DNA from: CATQHW01 sp965215345
GTDB taxonomy: Bacteria > Spirochaetota > Spirochaetia > SZUA-6 > Bin103
Direction of reading: 5' to 3'
Assembly (NCBI GenBank): GCA_965215345.1
Contig: CBDCDL010000002.1
Span: forward strand, 1,240,001 to 1,304,000
DNA length: 64,000 bases
The translations under genes were made by a program, and so were the position numbers. The notes under the pieces are model-generated. The model made no database searches. It worked only from the letters and a program-made list of their open reading frames with translations, and had not been told where the DNA came from. This document shows positions 28,283 through 36,661 of this stretch, piece by piece. How positions within the stretch are numbered: the first letter of the stretch is position 1; every line of letters begins with the position of its first letter.

Positions 28283-29359
28283 ATGGATCGACCTGACGAG
28301 GTGCTGCTGGAAGTCCGCAACCTCAAGAAGCACTTTCCGATCCAGAGGGGCGTGTTTCGGCACACCGTCGGCTACGTCAGGGCGGTCGACGGGGTGGACT
28401 TCTCGTTGCGAACCGGCGAGACGCTCGGCTTGGTCGGCGAATCGGGCTGCGGCAAGACCACCACCGGCCGGGTCATCCTGCGGGCGATCGAGGCGACCGA
28501 GGGACAGGTGCTGTTCCGCCGCGCAGACGGCGACGTGGTGGATCTCACCACGCTGCCGAAGGAACAGATGATCGCCCTGCGCCGCGAGATGCAGATCATC
28601 TTCCAGGACCCGTTCTCGTCGCTGAATCCGCGCATGACCGTCAGCGAAATCGTCGCCGAGCCGCTGGTCATCCACCGCGTCGCCTCCGGGGCGGCGCTCA
28701 GGCGCAAGGTCCAGGAGCTGTTGGAGGCGGTCGGCCTCAAGGCCCAGCACATGAACCGCTACCCGTACGCGTTCAGTGGCGGGCAGCGGCAGCGCATCGG
28801 CATCGCGCGGGCGCTGGCGCTCCGGCCCAGGCTGGTCGTCGCCGACGAGCCGGTGTCTGCTCTGGACGTCTCGATCCAGGCGCAGGTCCTCAACCTGCTG
28901 GAGGACCTGCAGGAAGAGCTCGGCCTCACCTACCTGTTCATCGCCCACGACCTGTCGGTGGTGGAGCACATCAGCGACCGCGTGGCGGTGATGTACCTGG
29001 GCAAGATCGTGGAGATGGCGGAGGCTCGGGAGCTGTTCGAACGCCCCCTCCACCCCTACGCGGAGGCGCTCCTCTCGGCGATCCCCATCGCCGACCCCGA
29101 CCACCGCAAGGAGCGCATCGTGCTCTCGGGAGACGTGCCCAGCCCGTCAGCTCCGCCGCCGGGCTGCAAGTTCCACCCCCGCTGCCGCTACGCGCAGCCG
29201 ATCTGCTCGCAGGAGGAGCCGGCGCTCACGCCGCTGCCGGACGGCCGCGCGGCGTCCTGCCACTTCGCCGAGGAGCTCGACTTGGCCGGGGTCGCCTGGA
29301 CCGAGGCACGATCACCGTGCGTCTCGGGTTCTCCCGATTCCCACGCCCCGGACCCGTGA
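28283..29359 (+). CDS. Peptide-type ABC importer ATPase, DppF family
   Basis: This 358-residue ABC ATPase has Walker A GESGCGKTTTGR, Q-loop IIFQDPFSSLNPRM, signature FSGGQRQR and Walker B LVVADEPVSALDVS. The C-terminal extension has CKFHPRCRYAQPIC. It begins 3 nt after the DppD-type stop, and together they form the ATPase heterodimer of the importer. About 25 extra residues at the end (after FAEELDLAGVAW) are not typical of the family and may be a read-on into intergenic sequence. Confidence 0.9.
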   Translation: MDRPDEVLLEVRNLKKHFPIQRGVFRHTVGYVRAVDGVDFSLRTGETLGLVGESGCGKTTTGRVILRAIEATEGQVLFRRADGDVVDLTTLPKEQMIALRREMQIIFQDPFSSLNPRMTVSEIVAEPLVIHRVASGAALRRKVQELLEAVGLKAQHMNRYPYAFSGGQRQRIGIARALALRPRLVVADEPVSALDVSIQAQVLNLLEDLQEELGLTYLFIAHDLSVVEHISDRVAVMYLGKIVEMAEARELFERPLHPYAEALLSAIPIADPDHRKERIVLSGDVPSPSAPPPGCKFHPRCRYAQPICSQEEPALTPLPDGRAASCHFAEELDLAGVAWTEARSPCVSGSPDSHAPDP

Positions 29360-29381
29360 CGCGACCGGGACGCGAGGCGGA

Positions 29382-29609
29382 GTGATGAGGAGCGCGGTGC
29401 TGGGGTTGGAGCTGCGCAGCGGAGCGGAGGGCTTGCGGTTTTACGATCCGGTGGCGGGGGAGCCGCTGTACACGCCGTCGGAGGGCTACGCGGAACGGCA
29501 GCGGGCCGAACAGGCACGGGATCAGGAGAAGCAGGCACGGCAGACGGCGGAAGCGCGCGTGGCCGAACTCGAGGCGTTGCTGAGCCGGGAACGCGGTGTC
29601 GACCAATAG
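29382..29609 (+). pseudogene. C-terminal fragment of a Uma2-family (DUF820) protein
   Basis: This short frame of 75 codons encodes LGLELRSGAEGLRFYDPVAGEPLYTPSEGY followed by an Arg/Glu/Ala-rich helix. It matches what I know as the tail of Uma2-family putative endonucleases, where the RFYDP..GEPL motif precedes a charged coiled coil. The catalytic PD-(D/E)XK core, normally about 150 residues upstream, is missing: the DppF-type gene ends 22 nt before. It is therefore most likely a relic. Initiation could be GTG at 29,382 or ATG at 29,385. Confidence 0.6.
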
Positions 29610-29685
29610 TCGAGTGCGAGTCGGTCGCGGTCGGGTACACGATCGCGTATAATGCCAGCGCTTGCACCGCCTCCGGCTCGCGGCT

Positions 29686-30978
29686 TCATTCTGCGTCTCC
29701 AACAGATACCGCATCGCGCAGGGAGTCGTACGTCAGTCGCTTGACGGTCTGGTTGGGAATGCTCAGCCGGGGCCACCCTCTCGAAACGCCGCGGATGCTG
29801 AGCAGGCCGAAGTAGTACAGCAGGGAGAGGAAGTTCTCACGCTCGTCCAGCCGTTCCAGGGAGAAGATGGGCTGAACGTCGGTGTCCACCGACCCCGCGT
29901 CGATGACGTGGCGGAGCAGGTCGAGGTTTTCGGTGAGCCGGCGGTTGGCCGTCAGCAGATGGCGCAGCTTGTCGTAGTCGCTGCGCGCGTTCGTGTCGAT
30001 CAGCTCGTCCGGCAGCGGCTTGTTCGGCACGCACTGCGCCAGGAAGTGGAGCACCATGTCGGTGTGGTAGAGGTCGCCCTGGGCGCGCTCGGCGAACCGG
30101 TAGCCGCCGTACCACTCGCGCATCATCTCCAGCGCGGCGTCCACGTCCTGACTGAACGCCCCGCACTCGCGGTACGTCTCCAGCAGGCCGCGCACCTCCG
30201 GTTCGGTGAACCCGAGCATCTCGTGGTACCGTTCATCCAGGCTGAGGTGCCGGGCGATGTTGAAGCCGCTGGTCACGTCGTCCAGGCTGACCGGCGTGAC
30301 GCCGGTCATGAACAGGCGCTCCAGGCCGTCGCTCGTTCCAGCCTTCAGCGTGGCGAAGAAGTTGCGGTAGACGTCGCCGTGGGTGAGGAGCCGTGACGCC
30401 GTCTCCGCGTCACGGTGCGCCAGCACGGTGGTGACGAAGGTGTCGTACTCGTCGATCAGCACGTACAGCGGTACGTCGCGGTCGCCGCTATGCAAAAACA
30501 ACGCGTTGAGCTTGCCGCCGATGGAGGGATGCGAGAGGATGCGCCGCCGCGTTGCTTCGGGAAACAGGTCCCGATTCCGCTCCAGCGCGTCGCGGAGCAC
30601 GGTGTGGCAGTAGGTATCGAAGCGTTCCTGCAGCGTTTCCGGGGTGTCGTCGAACGCCGAGAAGTCGAAGCGCAGGACGACGTAGCGATTGCGGTGCTCG
30701 GTCGGCTCGGCGCCGATGTCGGTGCCGCCGAAGAGCGCCGCGAAGGCGTCGGCGCGGGTGCGGTCGTAGTAGTGCTCCAGCAGGGACACCCAGCAGGTCT
30801 TGCCGAAGCGGCGCGGGCGGACCAGCACCACGTAGCTCTCGTTCTCCAACTCGCGTACGAAGCGGGTCTTGTCCACGTAGAGGCACCGCTGCAGCCGAAT
30901 CGCCTTGAAGTCGGCCATTCCGCAGGGAACGCGGGGATAGGAAGAACTCAGGTCCTGCCGGGCTGTCGGGATACTCAT
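29686..30978 (-). CDS. AAA-ATPase-like protein (PF09820 type), lacking the C-terminal nuclease domain
   Basis: This 430-residue protein has the family opening GMADFKAIRLQRCLYVDKT, a P-loop in RPRRFGKTCW and a Walker B-like LYVLIDEYD. It also has FMTGVTPVSLDDVTSGFNIA and a MREWYGGYRF motif, all in the family order. Full-length relatives carry a PD-(D/E)XK nuclease-like domain of over 100 residues after the IPN.. segment; here the protein stops about 20 residues past IPNQTVKRLTYDSL. These proteins are common, poorly characterised accessory ATPases with suspected mobile or defence roles. ATG at 30,978 is chosen because the internal Met (GMADF) lies inside the conserved segment. Confidence 0.8.
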   Translation of the reverse strand: MSIPTARQDLSSSYPRVPCGMADFKAIRLQRCLYVDKTRFVRELENESYVVLVRPRRFGKTCWVSLLEHYYDRTRADAFAALFGGTDIGAEPTEHRNRYVVLRFDFSAFDDTPETLQERFDTYCHTVLRDALERNRDLFPEATRRRILSHPSIGGKLNALFLHSGDRDVPLYVLIDEYDTFVTTVLAHRDAETASRLLTHGDVYRNFFATLKAGTSDGLERLFMTGVTPVSLDDVTSGFNIARHLSLDERYHEMLGFTEPEVRGLLETYRECGAFSQDVDAALEMMREWYGGYRFAERAQGDLYHTDMVLHFLAQCVPNKPLPDELIDTNARSDYDKLRHLLTANRRLTENLDLLRHVIDAGSVDTDVQPIFSLERLDERENFLSLLYYFGLLSIRGVSRGWPRLSIPNQTVKRLTYDSLRDAVSVGDAE

Positions 30979-30988
30979 AGGTATATGG

Positions 30989-31018
30989 ATTATATTCTCA
31001 TGGAACCGCCCATGTAAA
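30989..31018 (-). promoter_or_regulatory. Candidate sigma-70-type promoter of the AAA-ATPase-like gene
   Basis: On the minus strand TTTACA (31,018-31,013) and a perfect TATAAT (30,994-30,989) are 18 nt apart. The ATG at 30,978 follows 10 nt after the -10 box, leaving almost no 5' leader and no Shine-Dalgarno sequence. Confidence 0.6.
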
Positions 31019-31166
31019 ACGGTCACAAAAGTCACGTGGAACACGGCGCCCAAGCCGACGTGCCGCATCCCGGTCACATCCCCAGACGGTGATCGTGCGG
31101 TCGCCGCGGCGTTCCTCGCGGCGGAAGAGCTTGTCCTCCCAGCGCGTGCCCGACACGCCGCTATCG

Positions 31167-31691
31167 TCACGTCAAGGTGAGCTGCTTTCTCGGCTGCCGA
31201 ATGGCGGTACGTTGTAATTTCCGAAACTGCGAGGAATTGCGTGGGATGTGGTCCCCTCTGCTGGCAATCCAGACGAAGCTGTCCTGGCCGACATGGGCCG
31301 TCAGCCGGTTGAGTTGCTCGGCCTCGGTACGCAGCCATGTACGGAGCCACTCCAGCTTCTTGATGACGGCCGACACTTCCCGCGTCGTGGCGGTGTGTAC
31401 CTCGACCCACACCGCTCGTTCAGGTCCCCTTGTCGGCTTATGGCCGATGCCGTAATCCCAACGCGATTGATTCGCGTAGTCGGGTTCTTGAGCGAGGCTC
31501 GCGTCGAGATCGATGCTGCCTGTGAGCCGCTGAGTGTCGGAGCAGGTCACCAACGTGCGGTGGCGTCTCGCCAACGCCTGCTTGCCGGGGCGATACGCCT
31601 GATTCACCGGCGTTGGCGCATCCGCCACGGCATCCCGGAAGGTAGGCGGCCGGCCCTGGGTGCCCCCGCGCGTCGACGGTCGTCTGCTCAA
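31167..31691 (-). CDS. Small partner protein of the ATPase, possible diverged PD-(D/E)XK nuclease
   Basis: This 174-residue protein of no family I can name is translationally coupled to the ATPase gene: its TTG start overlaps the ATPase TGA (TTGA). It has a basic N-terminal third with KQALARRHRTLV, then SRWDYGIGHKP and, after a short gap, AVWVEVHTATTREVSAVIKK followed by helix LEWLRTWL. The order Asp-Tyr, short spacer, strand with Glu-x-His and Lys-rich helix faintly recalls a PD-(D/E)XK nuclease core with the catalytic Lys changed to His; this is only my inference. The strict coupling suggests a functional pair with the ATPase. Confidence 0.6.
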   Translation of the reverse strand: MSRRPSTRGGTQGRPPTFRDAVADAPTPVNQAYRPGKQALARRHRTLVTCSDTQRLTGSIDLDASLAQEPDYANQSRWDYGIGHKPTRGPERAVWVEVHTATTREVSAVIKKLEWLRTWLRTEAEQLNRLTAHVGQDSFVWIASRGDHIPRNSSQFRKLQRTAIRQPRKQLTLT

Positions 31692-32842
31692 GGGGCGGCA
31701 GCCGACTCACGGTCGACGACGTCGGCGACGATATCCCCGACCTGGCTGGAGAATCCCGTGAGCCCGCCCCAGCCTGCTTCGGCGACATTCTCGGCGCCGG
31801 GGTCGAGGTCGGATATGTCGCGCACCTCTCCGTCGCGTGCGAAGAAGAACGTCTTGAGATCCCCTTCCAGCGCGCTCTCGGCGAGCTCTTGGGTCCGCTT
31901 TGCGGAGTTCAGGCACAGTAGTTTCAACACGTCAGAGGGCTGTCCTCCGCTTCGCTGAAACAGCCTGAGTGCCCACACGATGTCGAGGACATGAGGGGAA
32001 TGGGTCGACAGACAGATTCGGTATCCGCGTCGCCGCAGCTCCAGGGCAAGTCCGAGTACGGCGCCGATGCCGTCCGGGTGCAGTCCCATCTCCGGTTCTT
32101 CGATCACCACCCACTCGAGGTCTTCGCGGCGGGCCACCCTCGACGGCGGCATGAGCCAATAGAGTCCGAGCAGGAGCGGGACGAATTCGCGCTGCCCGGC
32201 GGACCACACCAGATAGGGCAAGGGGGCGCCGCTCTCGCGTTGCAGAACCAGGCGCCGCTGGAACGTGGAACTGTCGGTGCGCAATCCGAATCCACCGAAG
32301 ATGTGATCGATGATCGGTTGTCGCAGGGGCTTCGACAATCGCTGCGCGCGCGGAAAGACGACGTCATCGGGACCGACTTCGTTCTGCACCACTTCGTGAA
32401 GTTCCTGGCTGAAGTGGCGCAGGACGTACGGATCTCCGGACCGGTAATCATTGAACGGACGGGTCATCCCGTCGCGCAGGCTCATGACCCGCTGCGCGGG
32501 AATGTAGAACATCCGTTGCGGTTGGCGCGAGCTCCCGGCGCGCGCATAGGTAGCGAGGTCGGTCGGAGTCTGCTCCTGTCCCCGTATCAACTCGCTGTTT
32601 TCTGACCAGATCGACGACATCCCCTCACCGAAGTAGAGATCGAAGAAACGTTCGGGATCGGGTGCCGGGATGCCGAACGCTTTCATGGTTCGGTGAATGG
32701 CAGGTCTGTCGACGAGCAGCTTGAGCACCTGCAGGAAGATGCTCTGGCCGGTGGCTTGCGGACCGACGAAGACGGTCAGATCACCGAAGTGGATGTCCGC
32801 TTCGGTGACCGGGCCGACGTTGCGCGCCCGTAGTCGGTTCAT
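31688..32842 (-). CDS. AAA/ABC-type ATPase with altered Walker A lysine
   Basis: This 384-residue ATPase is related to the SMC/OLD/ABC-type group. After MNRLRARNVGPVTEADIHFG comes a P-loop reading GPQATGQS, where the usual GKS lysine is Gln (codon CAG). An ABC-like signature (WSAGQREFVPLL), Walker B VVIEEPEMGLHP and H-loop STHSPHVLD are intact. ATPases of this shape work in DNA repair or phage-defence systems beside a nuclease. ATG at 32,842 is preferred because upstream in-frame residues are a low-complexity shadow of the neighbouring gene. The small partner gene follows with a 4-nt overlap. Confidence 0.72.
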   Translation of the reverse strand: MNRLRARNVGPVTEADIHFGDLTVFVGPQATGQSIFLQVLKLLVDRPAIHRTMKAFGIPAPDPERFFDLYFGEGMSSIWSENSELIRGQEQTPTDLATYARAGSSRQPQRMFYIPAQRVMSLRDGMTRPFNDYRSGDPYVLRHFSQELHEVVQNEVGPDDVVFPRAQRLSKPLRQPIIDHIFGGFGLRTDSSTFQRRLVLQRESGAPLPYLVWSAGQREFVPLLLGLYWLMPPSRVARREDLEWVVIEEPEMGLHPDGIGAVLGLALELRRRGYRICLSTHSPHVLDIVWALRLFQRSGGQPSDVLKLLCLNSAKRTQELAESALEGDLKTFFFARDGEVRDISDLDPGAENVAEAGWGGLTGFSSQVGDIVADVVDRESAAAP

Positions 32843-32870
32843 CGTGTCGAGCCGCGGCAGCCGAACGCGG

Positions 32871-33935
32871 TCAGCCCGTTGCGAGCCCGGTGCCGAGGCG
32901 GCGGGTGAGCGCCGCGATCGGCACCCACAGGAGCGCGACGATGCCGGCGGCTGCGGCAAGCTGCCACCACACGTCGGCCAGGCCGGCGCCGTTCAGGGTC
33001 ACCTCGAAGATGGGGTTGATGATCCAGTAGGTGGGAAGCAGCATGGCGATCCACTGCGGCCAGTGGGGGAAGATGTAGAACACCGTCGGCCCCAGCAGCA
33101 GGAAGCCCGTGCCCTTGATCACGGCGTACAGGGCGGTCGAGTCCTTGCAGGCCGTGCCGTAGACGAGCCCGAGCTGGGCGCACAGCGCCGCGGCCAGCAG
33201 CACCACGACCGCCAGCGGCAGCGCCCCGGCGGCGAGCGCGCCGTTCAGCCCCAGGGTGACCAGGGACATGACCGCGCCCATCACGAAGCCGGCGATCCCC
33301 TTGGCCGCGACGACCTCGCCCAGCCGTGCCGGCGTCACCGACAGCGCCAGCAGCGTCCCCTGCTCCTTTTCCTGGGTCAGGCTGAGCGCCGGCAGGTAGA
33401 GCCCGACGATCATCAGCGCGTACATCACCAGCAGCGGCGTCAGGCGCGCGGCGATGGGCAGGGCGGTCGAGCCCAGGGCGGTGACGACCACCTCCACCGG
33501 CGGCGGCGATCCCTCCACGCGGCGAATCAGGTCGAGCGTGGTGACGGCCAGCACGATGCGGTCGGCGGCGCGCGCCTGCCCGCCCACGAACAGCTCCAGC
33601 GGAGGGCGTGCGCCCGAGCGCACGCGATCGTCGAAGTCCGCCGGCAGCACCAGCCCGGCGTCCAGGTCGTGGGCGGCAAGCCGGCTGCTGAGATCCTCCT
33701 GGTCCGTCAGCCGGGTAAGCACGATGCCGTCCGCCGCGGACAGCGCTTCGGTGATCTGCGATTCACCCCGGTCGACGACGCCCAGGCGGGGCTTCGGGTC
33801 GAACAGCGATCCGAACACCACCTGGATCAGCACGGTCAGCACGACCGGCACCAGCAGGCCGTACAGGACCATCGGCGAACGGGGACCCAGCCGCAGGTCC
33901 TTGCCCAGGATCAGCGACACGCGGTTCAGGCTCAT
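32871..33935 (-). CDS. ABC-2 type exporter permease (second of two)
   Basis: This 354-residue protein has one N-terminal membrane segment (VLYGLLVPVVLTVLIQVVFG), a soluble extracytoplasmic region of about 150 residues, then five hydrophobic segments. The cytoplasmic motif is SLTQEKEQGTLLALSVTPA, typical of ABC-2 permeases of the YhaP/NatB kind. ATG at 33,935 has GGAGG 9 nt upstream. It is the last gene of the ATPase-permease-permease unit running leftward from 36,059. The substrate is unknown. Confidence 0.85.
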   Translation of the reverse strand: MSLNRVSLILGKDLRLGPRSPMVLYGLLVPVVLTVLIQVVFGSLFDPKPRLGVVDRGESQITEALSAADGIVLTRLTDQEDLSSRLAAHDLDAGLVLPADFDDRVRSGARPPLELFVGGQARAADRIVLAVTTLDLIRRVEGSPPPVEVVVTALGSTALPIAARLTPLLVMYALMIVGLYLPALSLTQEKEQGTLLALSVTPARLGEVVAAKGIAGFVMGAVMSLVTLGLNGALAAGALPLAVVVLLAAALCAQLGLVYGTACKDSTALYAVIKGTGFLLLGPTVFYIFPHWPQWIAMLLPTYWIINPIFEVTLNGAGLADVWWQLAAAAGIVALLWVPIAALTRRLGTGLATG

Positions 33936-33999
33936 CCCAACATCCTCCACAGGGTCGTACGCCCCGTAATCAGGCGGCCAGCGCTCATGCGGCCAGCGT

Positions 34000-35190
34000 T
34001 CATGCGGCGAGTACCCGCCGCCGCAGCACGAGCCAGCCGACGGCGAAGAAGGCGGCCGCCCAGGCGAGCGATAGGCCCAGGTGGCCGGCGGCATCACGCC
34101 AGCCGGCGCCGTGCGCGGTGACGTTCACCAGCGCCTCCACCAGCGCGAACGTCGGCAGCACCCGGACCCAGGGCGAGGCGCTGCCCGGAAACAGGACCGC
34201 CACCGCCGGGATCATCATCGGCACCATGAACACCACGCCGCCCATCAGGTTGGCCATCATGTCGCGGCCGATGCAGCCGGCGATCATCGCCGCGCCCGAC
34301 ACCATCGCCGCGCCGGCGACCATCAGCGCCAGGAGCAGCAGCGGCTGCGTAGTCAGGAGGCCGATGGCGGCCAGCAACACCACGCTCTGCGCGAGCCCCA
34401 GCGCCATGCCCGTCAACCCCTTGGCGGCCAGCAGATCGCCGACCGTGGCCGGCGTGACCAGGACCGCCGTGGCGGTGCCGGCCTGCAGCTCGCGGGAGAT
34501 CAGCGACGACATGCCGAGCAGCTCCATGATCAGGACCATGACCACGATGATCGGCCGGAACAGCTCGCGCGCGGTCACCTGCGAGCCGACGCGGTCCTCG
34601 CCTACCACGGTGTACAGCTCCTGCGCGTCGGGGAAGCTCACCGGCGGTGGCGAACCGGCCACCCCGTAGGCCAGCTCGCGAACCAGGGCGGACATGGCCG
34701 CCCGCAGCTCGGCCGGTACGCCGGAGTCCACCAGCACCTCCACGGTGGCGCGCCGGCCGGCCTGCAGCGCGGGGAAGAACCCGTCCGGAAACGCCAGGCC
34801 GATCGGCAGGCGCACCGCGGTGGCGCCGCGCGGCACCCGCTCGCTTTCGCTCCCCGCGACGACGAGCGAGCCGGCCCCGTCACGCCACGCCTTGCGCTCG
34901 CCGGCGACCACCGCGCGCAGGTCGGCGGCATCCGCGATGGGCACCACCTGGAGCCCCGCCTCGCCGCCCTCTCCGCCGGCCGCCTCCAGGACCGCCGCGT
35001 CGATGCCGCTGACGCCGACGGTGATCGACTCGTTCACCCGGTTCGGCAGCACCCAGAAGATCACGATCAGGAACACCAGGCTGAGCGCGGTCAGGAACAG
35101 CCACAGCCGGTCGCGGACGTACTCGCGGGCGTCCTTGGCGATGATCGCGCCGACGATCGCCGGCCGGCTTACCGTGCGCACCTGGTACAT
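34000..35190 (-). CDS. ABC-2 type exporter permease (first of two)
   Basis: This 396-residue NatB/YhaP-like permease has an N-terminal segment VRDRLWLFLTALSLVFLIV, a large extracytoplasmic domain of about 170 residues, then about five membrane segments. The motif SSLISRELQAGTATAVLVTPA is the coupling region. It starts 8 nt after the ATPase stop (35,199), so the two are in one operon. It resembles the permease that follows in organisation but not closely in sequence, so they probably form a heterodimer. Confidence 0.87.
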   Translation of the reverse strand: MYQVRTVSRPAIVGAIIAKDAREYVRDRLWLFLTALSLVFLIVIFWVLPNRVNESITVGVSGIDAAVLEAAGGEGGEAGLQVVPIADAADLRAVVAGERKAWRDGAGSLVVAGSESERVPRGATAVRLPIGLAFPDGFFPALQAGRRATVEVLVDSGVPAELRAAMSALVRELAYGVAGSPPPVSFPDAQELYTVVGEDRVGSQVTARELFRPIIVVMVLIMELLGMSSLISRELQAGTATAVLVTPATVGDLLAAKGLTGMALGLAQSVVLLAAIGLLTTQPLLLLALMVAGAAMVSGAAMIAGCIGRDMMANLMGGVVFMVPMMIPAVAVLFPGSASPWVRVLPTFALVEALVNVTAHGAGWRDAAGHLGLSLAWAAAFFAVGWLVLRRRVLAA

Positions 35191-35198
35191 GACGCCGG

Positions 35199-36059
35199 TT
35201 ATCCGTCGAGCTGCCGGCCGGTCATCTCGATGAAGATCGCCTCCAGCGTGGCCTCTTCCGTATGCGCGGTGACCAGCTCCGGGGCGTTGAGGGCGGCGCG
35301 CAGCGCCTCGTCCGCGCCGTCGGCGTCAAGGTCGATGCGCCGCTCGACCAGCTCGCCGTCCTGCCGCACCTGCACCCGTGCCGAGCGGGTGCCGTGACGG
35401 ATCTTGAGGGACTCCGGCGTGTCGAGGGCGTACAGCGTGCCCTCGTTGATGAACGCCACCCGGTCGGACAGCTCGTCGGCCTCGTGCATGTCGTGCGTGG
35501 TCAGCAGGACCGCCGCGCCGCGCGCCGCCTCCTCCGTGATCAGGCGCCGGATCGCCGTCGAGGAGACGGGGTCCAGGCCGTCGGTGGGCTCGTCCAGGAA
35601 CAGGACGTCCGGGGCGTTGACCAGCGCGCGGGCGACCATCAGCCGTTGCCGCATCCCCTTCGAGTACTTGCTGACGCGGTCGCGGGCGCGGTCGGCCAGC
35701 CCGACGCGGGACAGCAGCGCGCCGGTGTCCAGGCGCCTGATGCCGAACAGGCTGGCGAAGAAGCGCAGGTTCTCCTCGGCCGACATCGAGTCGTAGAGGT
35801 TCTTCTCCTCGAAACAGACGCCGATACGCGCCTGCATGGCCGGATCGTCCGCGGTGACGTCCGTGCCCAGCACGCGGGCGGTGCCGGCCTGCGGGTGCAT
35901 GCGGCCGATCAGGATCTTGATCGTGGTCGACTTGCCGGCCCCGTTGGGTCCCAGGAAGCCGAGCACCTCCCCCGGGGCCACCTCGAAGCTGATGCCCCGT
36001 ACGGCCTGCACGTCGCCGTAGGAGTACTTCAGGTCGCGAACCTCGATCGCTGCGCCCAT
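35199..36059 (-). CDS. ABC exporter ATPase, NatA/CcmA-like
   Basis: This 286-residue ABC ATPase has Walker A GPNGAGKSTT, signature YSKGMRQR, Walker B VLFLDEPTDGLDP and a TTHDMHEADEL switch. Regions after residue 220 (KIRHGTRSARVQV, EEATLEAIFIEMTG) are the usual C-terminal extension of exporters for lipids, antibiotics or ions. It is the first gene of the three-gene exporter, and the divergent neighbour is the thioesterase gene. Confidence 0.9.
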   Translation of the reverse strand: MGAAIEVRDLKYSYGDVQAVRGISFEVAPGEVLGFLGPNGAGKSTTIKILIGRMHPQAGTARVLGTDVTADDPAMQARIGVCFEEKNLYDSMSAEENLRFFASLFGIRRLDTGALLSRVGLADRARDRVSKYSKGMRQRLMVARALVNAPDVLFLDEPTDGLDPVSSTAIRRLITEEAARGAAVLLTTHDMHEADELSDRVAFINEGTLYALDTPESLKIRHGTRSARVQVRQDGELVERRIDLDADGADEALRAALNAPELVTAHTEEATLEAIFIEMTGRQLDG

Positions 36060-36176
36060 GTCACGCGACTCCTCGCCGGCGCTCGCCGTGCGGGCGCCGG
36101 CTCGACGGCCAAGTATGCGCGCTCAGGTTCATGCCGTCCATGCGGGCGGCTCCGATGGACCCGCGTCTCGATGCGA

Positions 36177-36182
36177 TAGACT
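36177..36182 (+). promoter_or_regulatory. -10-like hexamer before the thioesterase gene
   Basis: TAGACT ends 9 nt before the ATG at 36,192. No Shine-Dalgarno sequence is present between them. It is one of seven such sites in the window. Confidence 0.35.
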
Positions 36183-36191
36183 TGCGTCGCG

Positions 36192-36617
36192 ATGGAACCG
36201 GCAGGCGGCCCGCCGACCTTCGATCCGCACTGCTTCTGTTGCGGGGAATCCAACGCGCAGGGTCTGAAGCTGCGTTACCGCTATCCGCAACCCGGAGAGG
36301 CCAGCACGTCGTTCACGATCCCCGACCACTTCACCGGCTGGAAGGAGGTCGTGCACGGCGGCCTGCTGGCGATGGTGCTCGACGAGACGATGGCGCACGC
36401 CTGCGCCAGCAAGGGGCTGAAAGGCTTCACGGGCGAAATCTCCGTTCGCTTCCGCCAACCGGTACGGGTCGGCACGGTGGTGGCGGCGGCCGGGCGTATC
36501 CGGTCCGAGCGGCTCCGCGTGGTGACTGCCGAGGCGCAACTCACCGCCGGCGGCGCGACGATCGCCGAGGCGAAGGCGAGCTTCTTCGTGCCGCCGGAGG
36601 CCGCGGCGCCGGAATAG
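36192..36617 (+). CDS. Hotdog-fold thioesterase, PaaI/YiiD-like
   Basis: This 141-residue single hotdog domain opens with FDPHCFCCGESNAQGLKLRY, a Cys-containing start typical of one PaaI-like subgroup. It then has the core VVHGGLLAMVLDETMAHA, where Asp in the central helix is the usual catalytic acid, and ISVRFRQPVRVG. Such enzymes hydrolyse acyl-CoA or acyl-carrier thioesters. The gene stands alone between two divergent or convergent units, so the substrate cannot be deduced. Its stop codon TAG abuts a copy of the dispersed repeat. Confidence 0.82.
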   Translation: MEPAGGPPTFDPHCFCCGESNAQGLKLRYRYPQPGEASTSFTIPDHFTGWKEVVHGGLLAMVLDETMAHACASKGLKGFTGEISVRFRQPVRVGTVVAAAGRIRSERLRVVTAEAQLTAGGATIAEAKASFFVPPEAAAPE

Positions 36618-36643
36618 CGCCCCGAAACCGTCGCCTGGCGGTT
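36615..36643 (+). repeat. Dispersed element, partial copy C
   Basis: TAGCGCCCCGAA and the following CCGTCGCCTGGCGG match the beginning of copy A at 52,631 almost base for base, then similarity fades. The TAG is the thioesterase stop codon. The palindromic half is absent. Confidence 0.55.
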
Positions 36644-36661
36644 CGGAGAGCTCCCCTCCGC

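Noticed and set aside
31020..31166. Coding-like stretch on the minus strand (WEDKLFRREERRGDRTITVWG)
   Set aside because: It looks protein-like for about 45 codons but has no start codon, no recognised family and stops on both sides; it may be a relic, but I cannot support it as a feature.
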